Positions 17,419-26,039 of a stretch of 64,000 bases of DNA are shown one piece after another. This DNA comes from Rhodococcus pyridinivorans. Lineage in GTDB: Bacteria > Actinomycetota > Actinomycetes > Mycobacteriales > Mycobacteriaceae. Below the pieces are notes generated by a model, which did no database searches, had not been told where the DNA came from, and was given only the letters and a program-made list of their open reading frames with translations. How positions within the stretch are numbered: the stretch's first letter is position 1; each line of letters starts with the position of its first letter. A program made the translations under genes and the position numbers. The stretch is taken from positions 4,030,001 through 4,094,000 of the forward strand of contig NZ_FNRX01000002.1 in assembly GCF_900105195.1 (NCBI RefSeq), read 5' to 3'.

Positions 17419-19035
17419 TCAGTCGGAGACTGGGGTGACCTCGACGTCGACGAGACGGCCATTGCGCACGAGCTGGACGGTGATCGGTTCGTCGATCTCC
17501 TGCTGCTGGACCGCCACGACGAGCTCGTCGGCGCTGGTGACTTCGCGGTCGCCGACCTTGACGATGACGTCGCCCTCGACGATGCCGGCGCGCTGGGCCG
17601 GGCTGTCCTGACGGACGTTGGCGACCTCCGCGCCGCTCGCGACGTCGTTGACCACCGAGCGTGCGTTCACGCCGATGTCGGGGTGCCGCATCTCGCCGGT
17701 GCGGATCAGCTCCTGCGCCACCTCGGTGACGTCGTCGATGGGGATCGCGAAGCCCAGGCCCACCGAACCGCCGGTCTCCGACTTGATCGCGGAATTGATA
17801 CCGATCACGCGACCCTCCATGTCGATGAGGGGGCCGCCGGAGTTGCCGGGGTTGATCGAGGCGTCGGTCTGGACTGCGTCGATCACCGCGTCGGTGTCGG
17901 TGCCCTGCCCGCTGAGCCGCATGGGCCGGTGCAGCGCGCTGACGATGCCGCGGGTGACGGTCTTGCTCAGGCCGAGCGGCGAACCGACCGCGACGACGTC
18001 CTCGCCCACCTGGACGTCCTCGGAGCGGCCCAGCTCGGCGACGACCAGGTTGTCGACGTTCTCGACGGCGAGCACGGCCAAGTCGGTCTTGATGTCGCGT
18101 CCGACGATCGAGGCGGGCACCTTCGTGCCGTCATCGAAGGTGACCTGTACCTTCGCATCGGGATTGCCGGCGGCCATCGAAACGACGTGGTTGTTGGTGA
18201 CGATGTAACCGGCACCGTCGATCACCACGCCCGAGCCGGTGCCGGCGTCGCCGCCGACGGTGGTCTGGATGGAGACGACCGCGGGCAGCACGGTGTCGGC
18301 GACACGCGCGACCGCGCCGGTGGGCAGTTCCTCGTCGGGACCCGACTGGCTCAGCGTCACTCCGCGACTGGTCAGCGAACCGTTGTCGGCGGTCGCGAGC
18401 GCGACGACGAGTCCGCCGACCATGCCGATCACGACAGCCACAGCGGCCAGGGTCGCGAGTGCGCGGGGTTGGACGCGGCGGTCGAACAACACCTCACGCA
18501 GGGTCAGTCCGGGAGCCGGAGGAAGTTCCTTCTCCTCGGTCTGCCCGGCCAGGGGCGGACCGAGCCGCACCGCTGAGTCGGGGTCGCGCCAGGGATCGGG
18601 TTCGGTGTCGTCCTCGGTCTCGGCCGCGGGCTGCGAAGGGGGACGCTGGAGCGTCTCGTCGACGTCGGACGGCCGTCCGTAGGCCTCGGCCAGGATCGCA
18701 TCGGTCGGAGGTGCCTGCTGGACGCGCGGGTCGACGACGCGGGGATGGGCCGAGGAGTCGAACGATCCCTCGGCGCCGGCCGGGCGCCCGAAGACACGGG
18801 CCGATGCCGGGTCGACGGTGGGCCGGTAGACGGGCCGCGGTTCGAGACGGGGAGCGTCGTCGGGGCGCGCGATCGCTCCGTCGGGGAGACCCGACGAGGC
18901 GTTGCCGGACGAGCCTCTGCCGGACGAGTCTCCGCCCGAGGAGTCCTTACCGGACGAGGCATGGGGCAGCTCGTCGTCGCGACGACGATCGTCGCCGCCC
19001 CGCCGTCCGGTGTGCTGCGCAGATTCGGCCGTCAC
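17419..19035 (-). CDS. htrA: Membrane-anchored serine protease HtrA
   Basis: 538 residues. A long low-complexity cytosolic N-terminus (with repeated SSG units near residues 27-49) leads to a membrane helix at about 193-215. The trypsin-like domain has His283 in NNHVV, Asp318 in IKTDLAV and Ser399 in NPGNSGGPL. A PDZ domain covers about 450-535, with DSPAQRAGIVEGDVI as its core. The catalytic part faces outwards and degrades or chaperones damaged envelope proteins. It belongs to the SigE-RseA-HtrA envelope-stress group and starts 82 bases after rseA. Confidence 0.92.
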   Translation of the reverse strand: MTAESAQHTGRRGGDDRRRDDELPHASSGKDSSGGDSSGRGSSGNASSGLPDGAIARPDDAPRLEPRPVYRPTVDPASARVFGRPAGAEGSFDSSAHPRVVDPRVQQAPPTDAILAEAYGRPSDVDETLQRPPSQPAAETEDDTEPDPWRDPDSAVRLGPPLAGQTEEKELPPAPGLTLREVLFDRRVQPRALATLAAVAVVIGMVGGLVVALATADNGSLTSRGVTLSQSGPDEELPTGAVARVADTVLPAVVSIQTTVGGDAGTGSGVVIDGAGYIVTNNHVVSMAAGNPDAKVQVTFDDGTKVPASIVGRDIKTDLAVLAVENVDNLVVAELGRSEDVQVGEDVVAVGSPLGLSKTVTRGIVSALHRPMRLSGQGTDTDAVIDAVQTDASINPGNSGGPLIDMEGRVIGINSAIKSETGGSVGLGFAIPIDDVTEVAQELIRTGEMRHPDIGVNARSVVNDVASGAEVANVRQDSPAQRAGIVEGDVIVKVGDREVTSADELVVAVQQQEIDEPITVQLVRNGRLVDVEVTPVSD

Positions 19036-19117
19036 GCGTGCCCGTCTCCCCCGTCTAGGTCCGTCACGCAGCCCAGTATCACCGATGGCATCGGATCACC
19101 TGTTACCGCCCGTCCGG

Positions 19118-19450
19118 TCACCGGCGCCGGAGAATCGACCAGCGGCGCGCGGCGAAGCCTTCCTCCGCCTGAGGGCGCGGGGTCGGGTCGCACAGGTGGG
19201 ACGGGATGTTGCTGAGCGTACCGCGCAGTGAACTCGGCATACGCGGTATGTGATCGGCAGCGGCCCGCAGTGCGTGGCGGGCCTGCTGCTGGGCTTCGAC
19301 CTCGGCGGCACACTCCGGACACATCGACAGATGCTGGGCGGCCCGCATGTAGGCCGCCATGCGCAGTTCGCCGTCGACGAATGCGGCAATTGCCTCGCTG
19401 GCGAGGTGTTCCGTGGAGCCGAACCTGCGAGGTGGTTGCACCATCGTCAT
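19118..19450 (-). CDS. rseA: Anti-sigma factor RseA (zinc-associated anti-sigma)
   Basis: 110 residues from the ATG at 19450, which has GGGAGG five bases upstream and lies 16 bases after the sigE stop. The ZAS motif H-x3-C-x2-C is visible (His40, Cys44, Cys47 in HLSMCPEC). No membrane helix, so it is a cytosolic redox or phosphorylation-type regulator as in mycobacteria. It should bind SigE until released by stress. An upstream ATG at 19504 would overlap sigE by 38 bases and is less likely. Confidence 0.9.
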   Translation of the reverse strand: MTMVQPPRRFGSTEHLASEAIAAFVDGELRMAAYMRAAQHLSMCPECAAEVEAQQQARHALRAAADHIPRMPSSLRGTLSNIPSHLCDPTPRPQAEEGFAARRWSILRRR

Positions 19451-19466
19451 CACTACCTCCCGGCGG

Positions 19467-20120
19467 CTACCCCGCATCGACGCGACCGTTTTCGACCTTT
19501 CCATGCTCGCGCAGGTACTCGCGGAGTGCCTGGCGGCCTCGGTGGATACGACTACGCACCGTACCGAGTTTCACCCCCAGTGTGGCACCGATCTCCTCGT
19601 AGGACAGACCTTCGATGTCACAGAGCACCACCGCGGCACGGTACTCGGGTCCGAGCGAGTCCAGAGCGGACTGCAGGTCGGCGCCGAGACGCGCGTCGTG
19701 GTAGATCTCCTCGGGGTTCGGCCCTGCGGCCGGTACACGATCGTAGTCCTCCGGGAGCGCTTCCATCCGGATGCGGTTCCGGCGGCGCACCATGTCCAGG
19801 AAGAGGTTCGTGGTGATGCGATGCAACCAACCCTCGAAAGTGCCGGGCTGGTAGTTCTGCAACGACCGGAAGACGCGGATGAAGGTCTCCTGCGTGAGAT
19901 CCTCGGCGTCCTGGGCGTTGCCGGAAAGACGGTAGGCGAGGCGGTAGACGCGGTCGCCGTGCTCACGAACGAGTTCGTCCCACGACGGCATGGCCGCGTG
20001 GTCCCCGGTGGCGTCGAACGCCGCGGTGCCGCTCAGGTCCACCTCGAGCGCCGCGGTGCCGCTCAGGTCCGCCTCGAGCGCCGAGGCGTCGTTCTCGGGA
20101 ACAGTGTGGGCTCGGGTCAT
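19467..20120 (-). CDS. sigE: ECF RNA polymerase sigma factor SigE
   Basis: 217 residues. Region 2 (about 48-115) contains [17 protein letters not shown], and region 4 (about 150-205) contains [26 protein letters not shown]. SigE directs the envelope and heat stress response and is held by RseA encoded downstream. The first 44 residues are a non-conserved extension holding a tandem duplication of a ten-residue unit ([10 protein letters not shown] / [10 protein letters not shown]). A GGAAT-N18-GTT sequence upstream suggests transcription by an ECF sigma of the SigH/SigE type. The stop is TAG. Confidence 0.92.
   Translation of the reverse strand: MTRAHTVPENDASALEADLSGTAALEVDLSGTAAFDATGDHAAMPSWDELVREHGDRVYRLAYRLSGNAQDAEDLTQETFIRVFRSLQNYQPGTFEGWLHRITTNLFLDMVRRRNRIRMEALPEDYDRVPAAGPNPEEIYHDARLGADLQSALDSLGPEYRAAVVLCDIEGLSYEEIGATLGVKLGTVRSRIHRGRQALREYLREHGKVENGRVDAG
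20011..20083 (-). repeat. 30-bp tandem duplication in the sigE N-terminal extension
   Basis: Units at 20011-20040 and 20041-20070 differ at a few positions, and a partial third copy reaches about 20083. The 30-base length keeps the reading frame and adds ten residues per unit. Confidence 0.8.
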
Positions 20121-20177
20121 GTGGATCGGTGGATCCTCCTCGTCGGGACCGCAGTGGTACTGGCTTCAGGGCCTATC

Positions 20178-20203
20178 AACACTCGATCTGCAGGGAATAT
20201 TCC
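20178..20203 (-). promoter_or_regulatory. Candidate SigH/SigE-type promoter of sigE (GGAAT-N18-GTT)
   Basis: On the minus strand GGAAT (20203-20199) is followed by 18 bases and GTT (20180-20178), 58 bases before the sigE ATG. Actinobacterial SigH and SigE recognise GGAA(C/T)-N17-19-(C)GTT elements, and sigE of M. tuberculosis has a SigH-dependent promoter. Assignment is by motif only. Confidence 0.45.
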
Positions 20204-20389
20204 TTCACAGGAGCGTTCCCCGAGAGCGGTGCGTCCTCGAAGTCGTGAACCGGTGCGATCGTCCGGTTCGCCGATTGTCAGTTTTCCTCGCGGCGATGTG
20301 GCCGCCGTATGAGTAACCTGAAACGTCCCTGAGAAAATCGGTTCGGGCGTGGTCATCCGCCTGAATCACACAACTGGCGGCACCACTCC

Positions 20390-21073
20390 GTGCGCGCCTG
20401 CCTGCGCGAACGAATCGCCGAGGATAGCCTCAGTGAGGTGCAGACCAACGCCGATCGCATCCTGACCCACGCCGAGAACATCGTCGTCGAGGACGACGAG
20501 CTCGCCGCGGCGCGTGACCGTGCCGAAGATCTGGGCGCCGACCCGGTGTCCCCCTCCGTCGGAGCCGCCCTCGCGATGTTCGCCCGCATGCTCGACGCCA
20601 GGACGGTAGTGGAGATCGGGACCGGTGCGGGTGTGAGCGGACTGTGGTTGCTGCACGGCCTCCGCGAGGACGGCGTGCTCACCACCATCGACAGCGAGCC
20701 GGAGCATCAGCGGGCCGCGAAGATCGCCTTCCGCGAGGCGGGTGTCGTGGCGTCGCGCACCCGGCTCATCAACGGCCGCGCGCTGGACGTGCTGCCGCGA
20801 CTCGCCGACTCCGGCTACGACATGGTCTTCGTCGATGCGACCCCGGCCGACCATCCGCACTTCGTGCGCGAAGGGGTGCGTCTGCTCCGGCCGGGTGGGG
20901 TGATCGTGCTGCACAACGCCCTGCTCGACGGACGCGTCGCCGACCCCGCTGCCCGCGACGCAACGGTGCTCGCGGTGCGCGAGGCGACCCGCGCGGTGTC
21001 CGACGACGAGCGTCTCGCTCCGGTGGTCCTGCCGCTCGGCGACGGCCTGCTCTGCGCGGTGCGCCTCAGCTGA
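20390..21073 (+). CDS. O-methyltransferase family protein (Rv1220c-type)
   Basis: 227 residues, SAM-dependent Rossmann methyltransferase of the caffeoyl-CoA/catechol O-methyltransferase type. The SAM loop is [16 protein letters not shown] near residue 73. The acidic ribose-binding residue lies in [10 protein letters not shown] and the metal-site-like segment in [10 protein letters not shown]. The natural acceptor is unknown. It is divergent from sigE with a 269-base shared region, the same arrangement as Rv1220c-sigE. The GTG start at 20390 is the first in the frame. Confidence 0.83.
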   Translation: MRACLRERIAEDSLSEVQTNADRILTHAENIVVEDDELAAARDRAEDLGADPVSPSVGAALAMFARMLDARTVVEIGTGAGVSGLWLLHGLREDGVLTTIDSEPEHQRAAKIAFREAGVVASRTRLINGRALDVLPRLADSGYDMVFVDATPADHPHFVREGVRLLRPGGVIVLHNALLDGRVADPAARDATVLAVREATRAVSDDERLAPVVLPLGDGLLCAVRLS

Positions 21074-21107
21074 TCCGCGCAGCCGCCTCCGGGCGGGCAG
21101 CACGCTC

Positions 21108-22322
21108 TCAGATCCAGATGCCCTTGCCGATGGCGACGACACCGCCGTTGCTCACCGCGAACCGCTGACGGTCGCGCTCGAGGTCGACGCCGATGATCTC
21201 GCCGTCGCCGACGACGACGTTCTTGTCGAGGATCGCTCGTCGCACGACCGCACCCTTGCCGATGCGCACACCGGGCATGAGCACGCTGCCCTCGACGGTC
21301 GCGCCGTCGTCGACCATGACGTTCGAGCTGAGCACCGAGTTGCGGACCGTGGCGGCCGACAGGATGCTGCCGGCGCCGACGATCGACTCCTGCGCCAGAC
21401 CGCCCTGCACGAACTTCGCGGGCGGCAGGTTCTCGGCGGCACCGCGGATGGGCCAGCGCCGGTTGTAGAGATTGAAGATCGGGTGGACCGACACGAGGTC
21501 CATGTGAGCGTCGTAGAAGGCGTCGAGCGTACCGACGTCGCGCCAGTAGGCACGATCGCGTTCGGTCGCGCCCGGGACGACGTTGTCGTTGAAGTCGTAG
21601 ACGTGAGCCTCGCCCCGCTCGACGAGCGCCGGGATGATGTCGCCCCCCATGTCGTGGTCGGAGTCGGGATTCTCCGAGTCGGCCCGCAGCGCCTCGACGA
21701 GGACCTTCGTGGTGAAGACGTAGTTACCCATGGACGCGAACGTGACGTTGGGGTCGTCGGGTGTCCCGGGCGGATGAGCGGGCTTCTCGAGGAACTGGGT
21801 GATCCTGCCGCTCTCGTCGCTGTCGATGCAGCCGAACGCGAATGCCTCGCTGCGCGGGACGCGGATACCGGCGACGGTGACACCGGCGCCCGACTCGATG
21901 TGCTGGCGCACCATCTGCTCGGGGTCCATCCGGTACACGTGGTCGGCGCCGAAGACCACGATGTACTCGGGATCCTCGTCGTAGACCAGGTTGAGCGACT
22001 GCAGGATCGCGTCGGCGCTGCCGGTGTACCAGCGTGGACCGAGCCGCTGCTGGGCCGGCACCGGGGTGATGTACTCACCGGTGAAGCCGGAGAGGCGCCA
22101 GGTCTGCGAGATGTGCCGGTCGAGGGAGTGCGACTTGTACTGCGTGAGAACGCAGATGCGCAGGTAACCGGCATTCACGAGATTGCTGAGCACGAAATCG
22201 ATGAGGCGGTATGCGCCCCCGAACGGCACTGCCGGCTTGGCTCTGTCCGCGGTCAGCGGATACAGACGTTTGCCCTCGCCGCCGGCGAGAACGATTCCAA
22301 GCACATGGGGCTGGCTCCTCAC
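21108..22322 (-). CDS. glgC: Glucose-1-phosphate adenylyltransferase GlgC
   Basis: 404 residues. Pyrophosphorylase motif [23 protein letters not shown] is near the N-terminus. GADHVYRMD and the [17 protein letters not shown] block are typical of ADP-glucose pyrophosphorylase. The C-terminal left-handed beta-helix contains [20 protein letters not shown]. It makes ADP-glucose for glycogen and maltose-1-phosphate. The GTG at 22322 matches the start of mycobacterial GlgC (…[11 protein letters not shown]) and follows TAGGTT by seven bases, so it is probably leaderless. Divergent from glgA. Confidence 0.95.
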   Translation of the reverse strand: MRSQPHVLGIVLAGGEGKRLYPLTADRAKPAVPFGGAYRLIDFVLSNLVNAGYLRICVLTQYKSHSLDRHISQTWRLSGFTGEYITPVPAQQRLGPRWYTGSADAILQSLNLVYDEDPEYIVVFGADHVYRMDPEQMVRQHIESGAGVTVAGIRVPRSEAFAFGCIDSDESGRITQFLEKPAHPPGTPDDPNVTFASMGNYVFTTKVLVEALRADSENPDSDHDMGGDIIPALVERGEAHVYDFNDNVVPGATERDRAYWRDVGTLDAFYDAHMDLVSVHPIFNLYNRRWPIRGAAENLPPAKFVQGGLAQESIVGAGSILSAATVRNSVLSSNVMVDDGATVEGSVLMPGVRIGKGAVVRRAILDKNVVVGDGEIIGVDLERDRQRFAVSNGGVVAIGKGIWI

Positions 22323-22329
22323 ACGCTTC

Positions 22330-22335
22330 AACCTA
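22330..22335 (-). promoter_or_regulatory. Predicted -10 box (TAGGTT) for glgC
   Basis: Located seven bases before the glgC GTG on the minus strand. Together with the glgA box at 22424, the divergent pair is driven from a 113-base region. Confidence 0.55.
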
Positions 22336-22423
22336 TCCCCCGACCCAGGCCGCCGCCAGCGAAGCGCGATCTCGACGCCCTTCGGAGTGTCGGGGCCGGG
22401 TGGCCGGAACCTGCGCGGCCCGC

Positions 22424-22429
22424 TACTTT
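22424..22429 (+). promoter_or_regulatory. Predicted -10 box (TACTTT) for glgA
   Basis: TACTTT ends six bases before the GTG at 22436. It supports choosing that GTG and leaderless initiation. Confidence 0.55.
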
Positions 22430-22435
22430 GAGGCG

Positions 22436-23608
22436 GTGAGGGTGGCAATGATGACGCGGGAGTATCCGCCTGAGGTGTACGGCGGGGCAGGGGTCCACGT
22501 CACCGAACTCGTCGAACAACTGCGTCGACTGGTCGAGGTCGACGTGCACTGCACGGGCGCACCGCGCGATACCGCGTTCGTGCACTCCCCCGACCCGGCA
22601 CTGCGCGATGCCAATCCTGCCCTGACGACCCTGTCGGCCGGGTTGCGCATGGCGCACGCCGCGGCCGGAGTCGACGTGGTGCACTCGCACACCTGGTACA
22701 CCGGGCTGGCCGGTCATCTGGCCGCCGAACTCCACGACGTCCCGCACATCCTCACCGCGCACTCCCTCGAACCCCGACGGCCGTGGAAGGCCGAGCAACT
22801 CGGGGGCGGTTATCGCATCTCCTCCTGGTCCGAGCGCAACGCCGTCCGGTACGCCGACGCGATCATCGCGGTCAGCGACGGGATGCGCCTCGACGTGCTC
22901 GACGCCTATCCGTTCGTCGATCCCGCTCGGGTCCACGTGGTGCGCAACGGGATCGACACCACCGTCTGGCATCCGGGCCCGGCCGAGCCCGGCCACGAGT
23001 CCGTCGTCACCCGCATCGGTCTCGATCCGGATCGTCCGATCGTCGTATTCGTCGGCCGCATCACCCGGCAGAAGGGCGTCGGGCACCTGATCGCCGCGGC
23101 GCACCATCTCGACCCCGACATCCAGCTCGTCCTGTGTGCCGGCGCGCCCGACACCCCCGAGATCGCCGCGGAGACCGAACGGGCGGTGACCGCCCTGCAG
23201 GACGCCCGTGACGGGGTGCACTGGGTACGCGAGATGCTGCCCACCGAATCGGTCCGCGAACTACTCTCGATTGCAACGGTTTTCGTCTGTCCGTCGGTGT
23301 ACGAGCCGCTGGGGATCGTCAACCTCGAGGCGATGGCCTGCGAGACCGCCGTGGTGGCGTCCGACGTCGGAGGCATCCCGGAGGTCGTGCAGGACGGGGT
23401 CACCGGGCGACTGGTGCACTACGACGCCTTCGACACCGAGACCTACGAGCGTGCGCTCGCCGATGCGATCGACGACGTCGCGCGCGACCGCGACCGTGCC
23501 GCCCGGTGGGGCCGGGCCGGACGCGACCGCGCTGTCAACGAGTTCTCGTGGGCGCAGATCGCCCGCCAGACCGTCGCCGTCTACCAGCAGGTGCTCACGA
23601 CGCGCTAG
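22436..23608 (+). CDS. glgA: GT4 alpha-glucan / maltose-1-phosphate synthase GlgA (GlgM)
   Basis: 390 residues starting at GTG 22436 with [19 protein letters not shown], the same start as the mycobacterial enzyme. The Rossmann GT-B fold carries [12 protein letters not shown], the nucleotide-loop [16 protein letters not shown] and the EX7E block [20 protein letters not shown]. In mycobacteria this enzyme transfers glucose from ADP-glucose to glucose-1-phosphate, giving maltose-1-phosphate for the GlgE route. That activity is inferred by orthology. The stop (TAG) lies inside the 3' end of the convergent methyltransferase gene, a 14-base overlap. Confidence 0.93.
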   Translation: MRVAMMTREYPPEVYGGAGVHVTELVEQLRRLVEVDVHCTGAPRDTAFVHSPDPALRDANPALTTLSAGLRMAHAAAGVDVVHSHTWYTGLAGHLAAELHDVPHILTAHSLEPRRPWKAEQLGGGYRISSWSERNAVRYADAIIAVSDGMRLDVLDAYPFVDPARVHVVRNGIDTTVWHPGPAEPGHESVVTRIGLDPDRPIVVFVGRITRQKGVGHLIAAAHHLDPDIQLVLCAGAPDTPEIAAETERAVTALQDARDGVHWVREMLPTESVRELLSIATVFVCPSVYEPLGIVNLEAMACETAVVASDVGGIPEVVQDGVTGRLVHYDAFDTETYERALADAIDDVARDRDRAARWGRAGRDRAVNEFSWAQIARQTVAVYQQVLTTR

Positions 23609-24488
23609 GTTCGTCGGCCGTCTCGACCCGTCGCCACGAGGTGACGGTGACCGAGACCGTCACCTCGAACGGATCGGGCAGGGAGGCCAGCAACTCCGCA
23701 CGCCGGTCGGACGTCACATGATGGGCGGACGGTCCCATCCCCGCGACGAGACCGAGCGCCTCGCACGGGAGTGCGGCCGTGAAGCGCACGTCCGTCCGTC
23801 CCGTTCGCTCGAAACGTCCCGACAGCGCGGACGAGAGCCGCTCCGTCTTCCGGCCGTCCACACTCACCATGCCGGGCAACGCGACCAGTTCGCGCAGATG
23901 CTCCGAGGTGGGTGTAGCAACCACGAGCGTTCCTCCGGGGACGAGCACGCGATGACTCTCGGCGGCGTTGCGGGGCGCGAACACCGACAGCACGTGGGTG
24001 AGCGATGCCGACTTCACAGGCAGTCGTTGCCACGCATCGGCGAGGATCGCTCCGGTCCGCGGATGACTGCGGGCGATGCGCCGCACCGCGGGCTTGGAGA
24101 CGTCGAGCCCGATGCCGCGCGCCGCCGGCAGGGCGTCGAGCACGGACGCGAGGTACTGCCCCGTACCGGCCCCGACCTCGAGGATCACAGCGTCGGCGGC
24201 TGCGACTACCGCATCGGTGTCCACCGTATCGGCGGTGTCGAGGCATGCGTCGGCCACCGCGCGCCGGATCGGGTCGTAGTGCCCGGCACCGAGGAAATCG
24301 GCGCGGGCCGCGATCATGTCGGCGGTGTCGCCGGTGAACGGCGTCGAACCGCCGGCGAGCAGCGACACGTAGCCCTGACGTGCAACGTCGAAGCTGTGCC
24401 CGCGATCGCACACCACGACGTTGTCGTCGAGGTCGAGCGCGGACTCGCAGTGAGGGCACGCGAGAAGATCGATCACGTCGGCGAGCAT
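23595..24488 (-). CDS. rRNA (guanine-N1) methyltransferase-like protein (RlmA family)
   Basis: 297 residues. The N-terminal zinc finger has CPHC near residue 11 and a second pair Cys/His in VCDRGHSFD near 27-31, as in RlmA(I)/RlmA(II). The SAM domain carries VILEVGAGTGQYLASVL and a post-motif LTHVLSVFAPRN that resembles the RlmA substrate loop. These enzymes methylate a guanine in domain II of 23S rRNA; actinobacterial forms of this branch can confer tylosin-type resistance. Specificity cannot be decided here. The ATG has GGAGG at good spacing. The gene overlaps the glgA 3' end. Confidence 0.8.
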   Translation of the reverse strand: MLADVIDLLACPHCESALDLDDNVVVCDRGHSFDVARQGYVSLLAGGSTPFTGDTADMIAARADFLGAGHYDPIRRAVADACLDTADTVDTDAVVAAADAVILEVGAGTGQYLASVLDALPAARGIGLDVSKPAVRRIARSHPRTGAILADAWQRLPVKSASLTHVLSVFAPRNAAESHRVLVPGGTLVVATPTSEHLRELVALPGMVSVDGRKTERLSSALSGRFERTGRTDVRFTAALPCEALGLVAGMGPSAHHVTSDRRAELLASLPDPFEVTVSVTVTSWRRVETADEPSAS

Positions 24489-24518
24489 CGCGCCTCCGAT
24501 CCTGCTCTCAGGACGACA

Positions 24519-24552
24519 CCGGGCCCCGCGCGCCGAGGAGCGCGGGGCCCGG
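24519..24552 (-). terminator. Hairpin terminator downstream of DUF3117 gene
   Basis: A perfect 12-base-pair GC-rich stem (24519-24530 with 24541-24552) with a ten-base loop lies 20 bases after the stop of the small gene. There is no clear T-tract. Confidence 0.7.
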
Positions 24553-24572
24553 AGTGCCCTGAGAGGGGCCGA

Positions 24573-24740
24573 TCAGCTGGTGACACTCTTGAGTTCGTCG
24601 CCGAGTGCCGCAGCCTCTTCCGGCGTGAGCTCGACGACCAGACGTCCGCCGCCCTCGAGTGGAACCCTCATGACGATTCCTCGTCCCTCTTTGGTTGCTT
24701 CGAGGGGACCGTCCCCGGTCCGGGGCTTCATGGCCGCCAT
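24573..24740 (-). CDS. DUF3117 small protein (Rv1211-type)
   Basis: 55 residues beginning MAAMKPRTGDGPLEATKEGR. It continues with a strand-rich RVPLEGGGRLVVEL and the helix EEAAALGDELK, the complete DUF3117 pattern. It is nearly invariant across mycolic-acid actinobacteria, always near glgA/tagA, but without a known role. The ATG at 24740 has GGAGGG and AGAGG upstream; an eight-residue upstream extension is open but lacks conservation. It is followed by a hairpin. Confidence 0.9.
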   Translation of the reverse strand: MAAMKPRTGDGPLEATKEGRGIVMRVPLEGGGRLVVELTPEEAAALGDELKSVTS

Positions 24741-24891
24741 CCTCTGCTCCCTCCAAATCTGCACCCGACCGCCGGGCGCGTGGGTTACCGTGTGGTTGCA
24801 TCGCCGGTCGCGGCGACGCGCACCTTCTCATTCTTCCCTATCCGGAATACGTGCGCGTAGCTGACTCCTGGGTAAGACACTCCTCCGGGTT

Positions 24892-25542
24892 CTACGAGTC
24901 GAGTGACACCCAGCACGATTCGAGGTGATCGTCGACCATTCCGGTAGCTTGCATCAGCGCATACGCAGTGGTAGGGCCCACAAAACGGAAGCCGTGGCGC
25001 TTCAGCTCACGGGCCATCGCCGTGGACTCCGGCGTCACCGCCGGAATCTCCTCGACCGTCACCGAACGTCGCGCGCGTCGCGGCGGTGCGAACGACCACA
25101 GCAGCTCGTCGAGATCGGTGGACAGTTCGAGCACGGCCCGCGCGTTGGCGATCACCGCCTCGATCTTGCGGCGGTTGCGCACGATGCCGGAGTCGACAAG
25201 CAACCTCTCGACGTCGGCCTCCGTGAAGCGGGCGACCGCCTCGACGTCGAAGCCGTGGAAAGCCGCGCGGAAGGCCTCCCGCTTGCGCAGGATCGTCAGC
25301 CACGACAGTCCCGACTGGAATGCCTCGAGGGAGAGCCGCTCGAACATCTCGTCGCGGCCGTGGAGCGGCCGACCCCACTCGTAGTCGTGATAGTCGCGGT
25401 AGAGCGACGAACCGGGACCGTCGACGGCCCACGGGCACCGCACGCGGTCGTCGGTATCGGTTACGGGACCCTGCCCGTCGGTATCGACCACGGGACCCTG
25501 CCCGTCGGTATCGACCACGGGACCCTGCCCGTCTGCCGTCAT
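24892..25542 (-). CDS. tagA: 3-methyladenine DNA glycosylase I (TagA)
   Basis: 216 residues. The zinc-snap residues of TagA are present: Cys36 in VRCPWA, His52 in YHDYEWG, and His206/Cys210 in DDHLESCW. EAFQSGLSWLTILRKREAFR is the conserved base-recognition region. It removes 3-methyladenine from alkylated DNA. The first 30 residues are an unusual extension made of three GQGPVVDTD-type units. The ATG overlaps the stop of the upstream DivIVA-like gene (ATGA), and GGGGGAG lies six bases before it. Stop TAG. Confidence 0.92.
   Translation of the reverse strand: MTADGQGPVVDTDGQGPVVDTDGQGPVTDTDDRVRCPWAVDGPGSSLYRDYHDYEWGRPLHGRDEMFERLSLEAFQSGLSWLTILRKREAFRAAFHGFDVEAVARFTEADVERLLVDSGIVRNRRKIEAVIANARAVLELSTDLDELLWSFAPPRRARRSVTVEEIPAVTPESTAMARELKRHGFRFVGPTTAYALMQATGMVDDHLESCWVSLDS
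25451..25531 (-). repeat. 27-bp tandem repeat, three copies, in the tagA N-terminus
   Basis: Copies at 25451-25477, 25478-25504 and 25505-25531. The last two are identical and the first differs in a few bases. Each encodes nine residues, so copy-number change keeps the frame. Confidence 0.9.
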
Positions 25543-25982
25543 CGTGACTCCCCCGTCGACTCCGACGAAGCCCGCTCGGCGACGTTCTCCCCATCGACGT
25601 CGGCTGCTCCGACGTCCTCTGCTCCGACGTCTTCTGCCCCGCCGCCCTTTCCGGTGCCGTCGACCTTTCCGGTGCCGTCGACCGGCGGCTCCTCTGCGCG
25701 GGCCTCGGCGTCGGCGAGGCGGACCCGCAGATCGTCGACCTCGCGGGCGAGACGATCGAGCGCCCAGTCGACCTCGCTCATCTTGTAACCCCGCACGGTC
25801 TGTTGGAACCGCAGGTCGCGGATGTCGGTGCCGGTGACGTCGGTGGCCGGCAACACCGTGACGGTGGTGCCCGGAGGCAGCGGCGCCAACGTCTCGCCCC
25901 GGCCGAAGACGGCGCTCGCGACGAAGAACAGCACCGCGGCGACGCCCGCCATCACGAGCACGTACAGCAGAACCGTGAGCAT
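25539..25982 (-). CDS. DivIVA-domain-like membrane protein (Rv1209-type)
   Basis: 147 residues. An N-terminal membrane helix (LLYVLVMAGVAAVLFFVAS) is followed by a cytosolic part containing FQQTVRGYKMSEVDWALDRLAREVDDL, the pattern of the short DivIVA-like motif found in many actinobacterial membrane proteins. The C-terminal 50 residues are low complexity and made of short repeats (VDGTGK twice, AEDVG-type units). DivIVA-like motifs often target proteins to poles or septa; no direct evidence here. Upstream of and coupled to tagA. Confidence 0.78.
   Translation of the reverse strand: MLTVLLYVLVMAGVAAVLFFVASAVFGRGETLAPLPPGTTVTVLPATDVTGTDIRDLRFQQTVRGYKMSEVDWALDRLAREVDDLRVRLADAEARAEEPPVDGTGKVDGTGKGGGAEDVGAEDVGAADVDGENVAERASSESTGESR
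25606..25682 (-). repeat. Short in-frame repeats (15-bp x2 and 18-bp x2) in the DivIVA-like gene
   Basis: A 15-base unit occurs at 25606-25620 and 25621-25635, and an 18-base unit at 25647-25664 and 25665-25682. Both lengths preserve frame and give the low-complexity tail of the protein. Confidence 0.8.
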
Positions 25983-26039
25983 GCTCCGATCTTGGCACGA
26001 GCGGCCGACACCGGCCGGGACCGGTGCCGGACGGTCGGG

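Noticed and set aside
20161..20260. GGAACG at about 20219 on the minus strand as a SigE autoregulatory -35
   Set aside because: No CGTT-like -10 occurs at the required spacing; the GGAAT-N18-GTT nearby fits better.
25451..25531. CRISPR-like array
   Set aside because: The repeats are contiguous, in frame and without spacers, so they are a coding tandem repeat.
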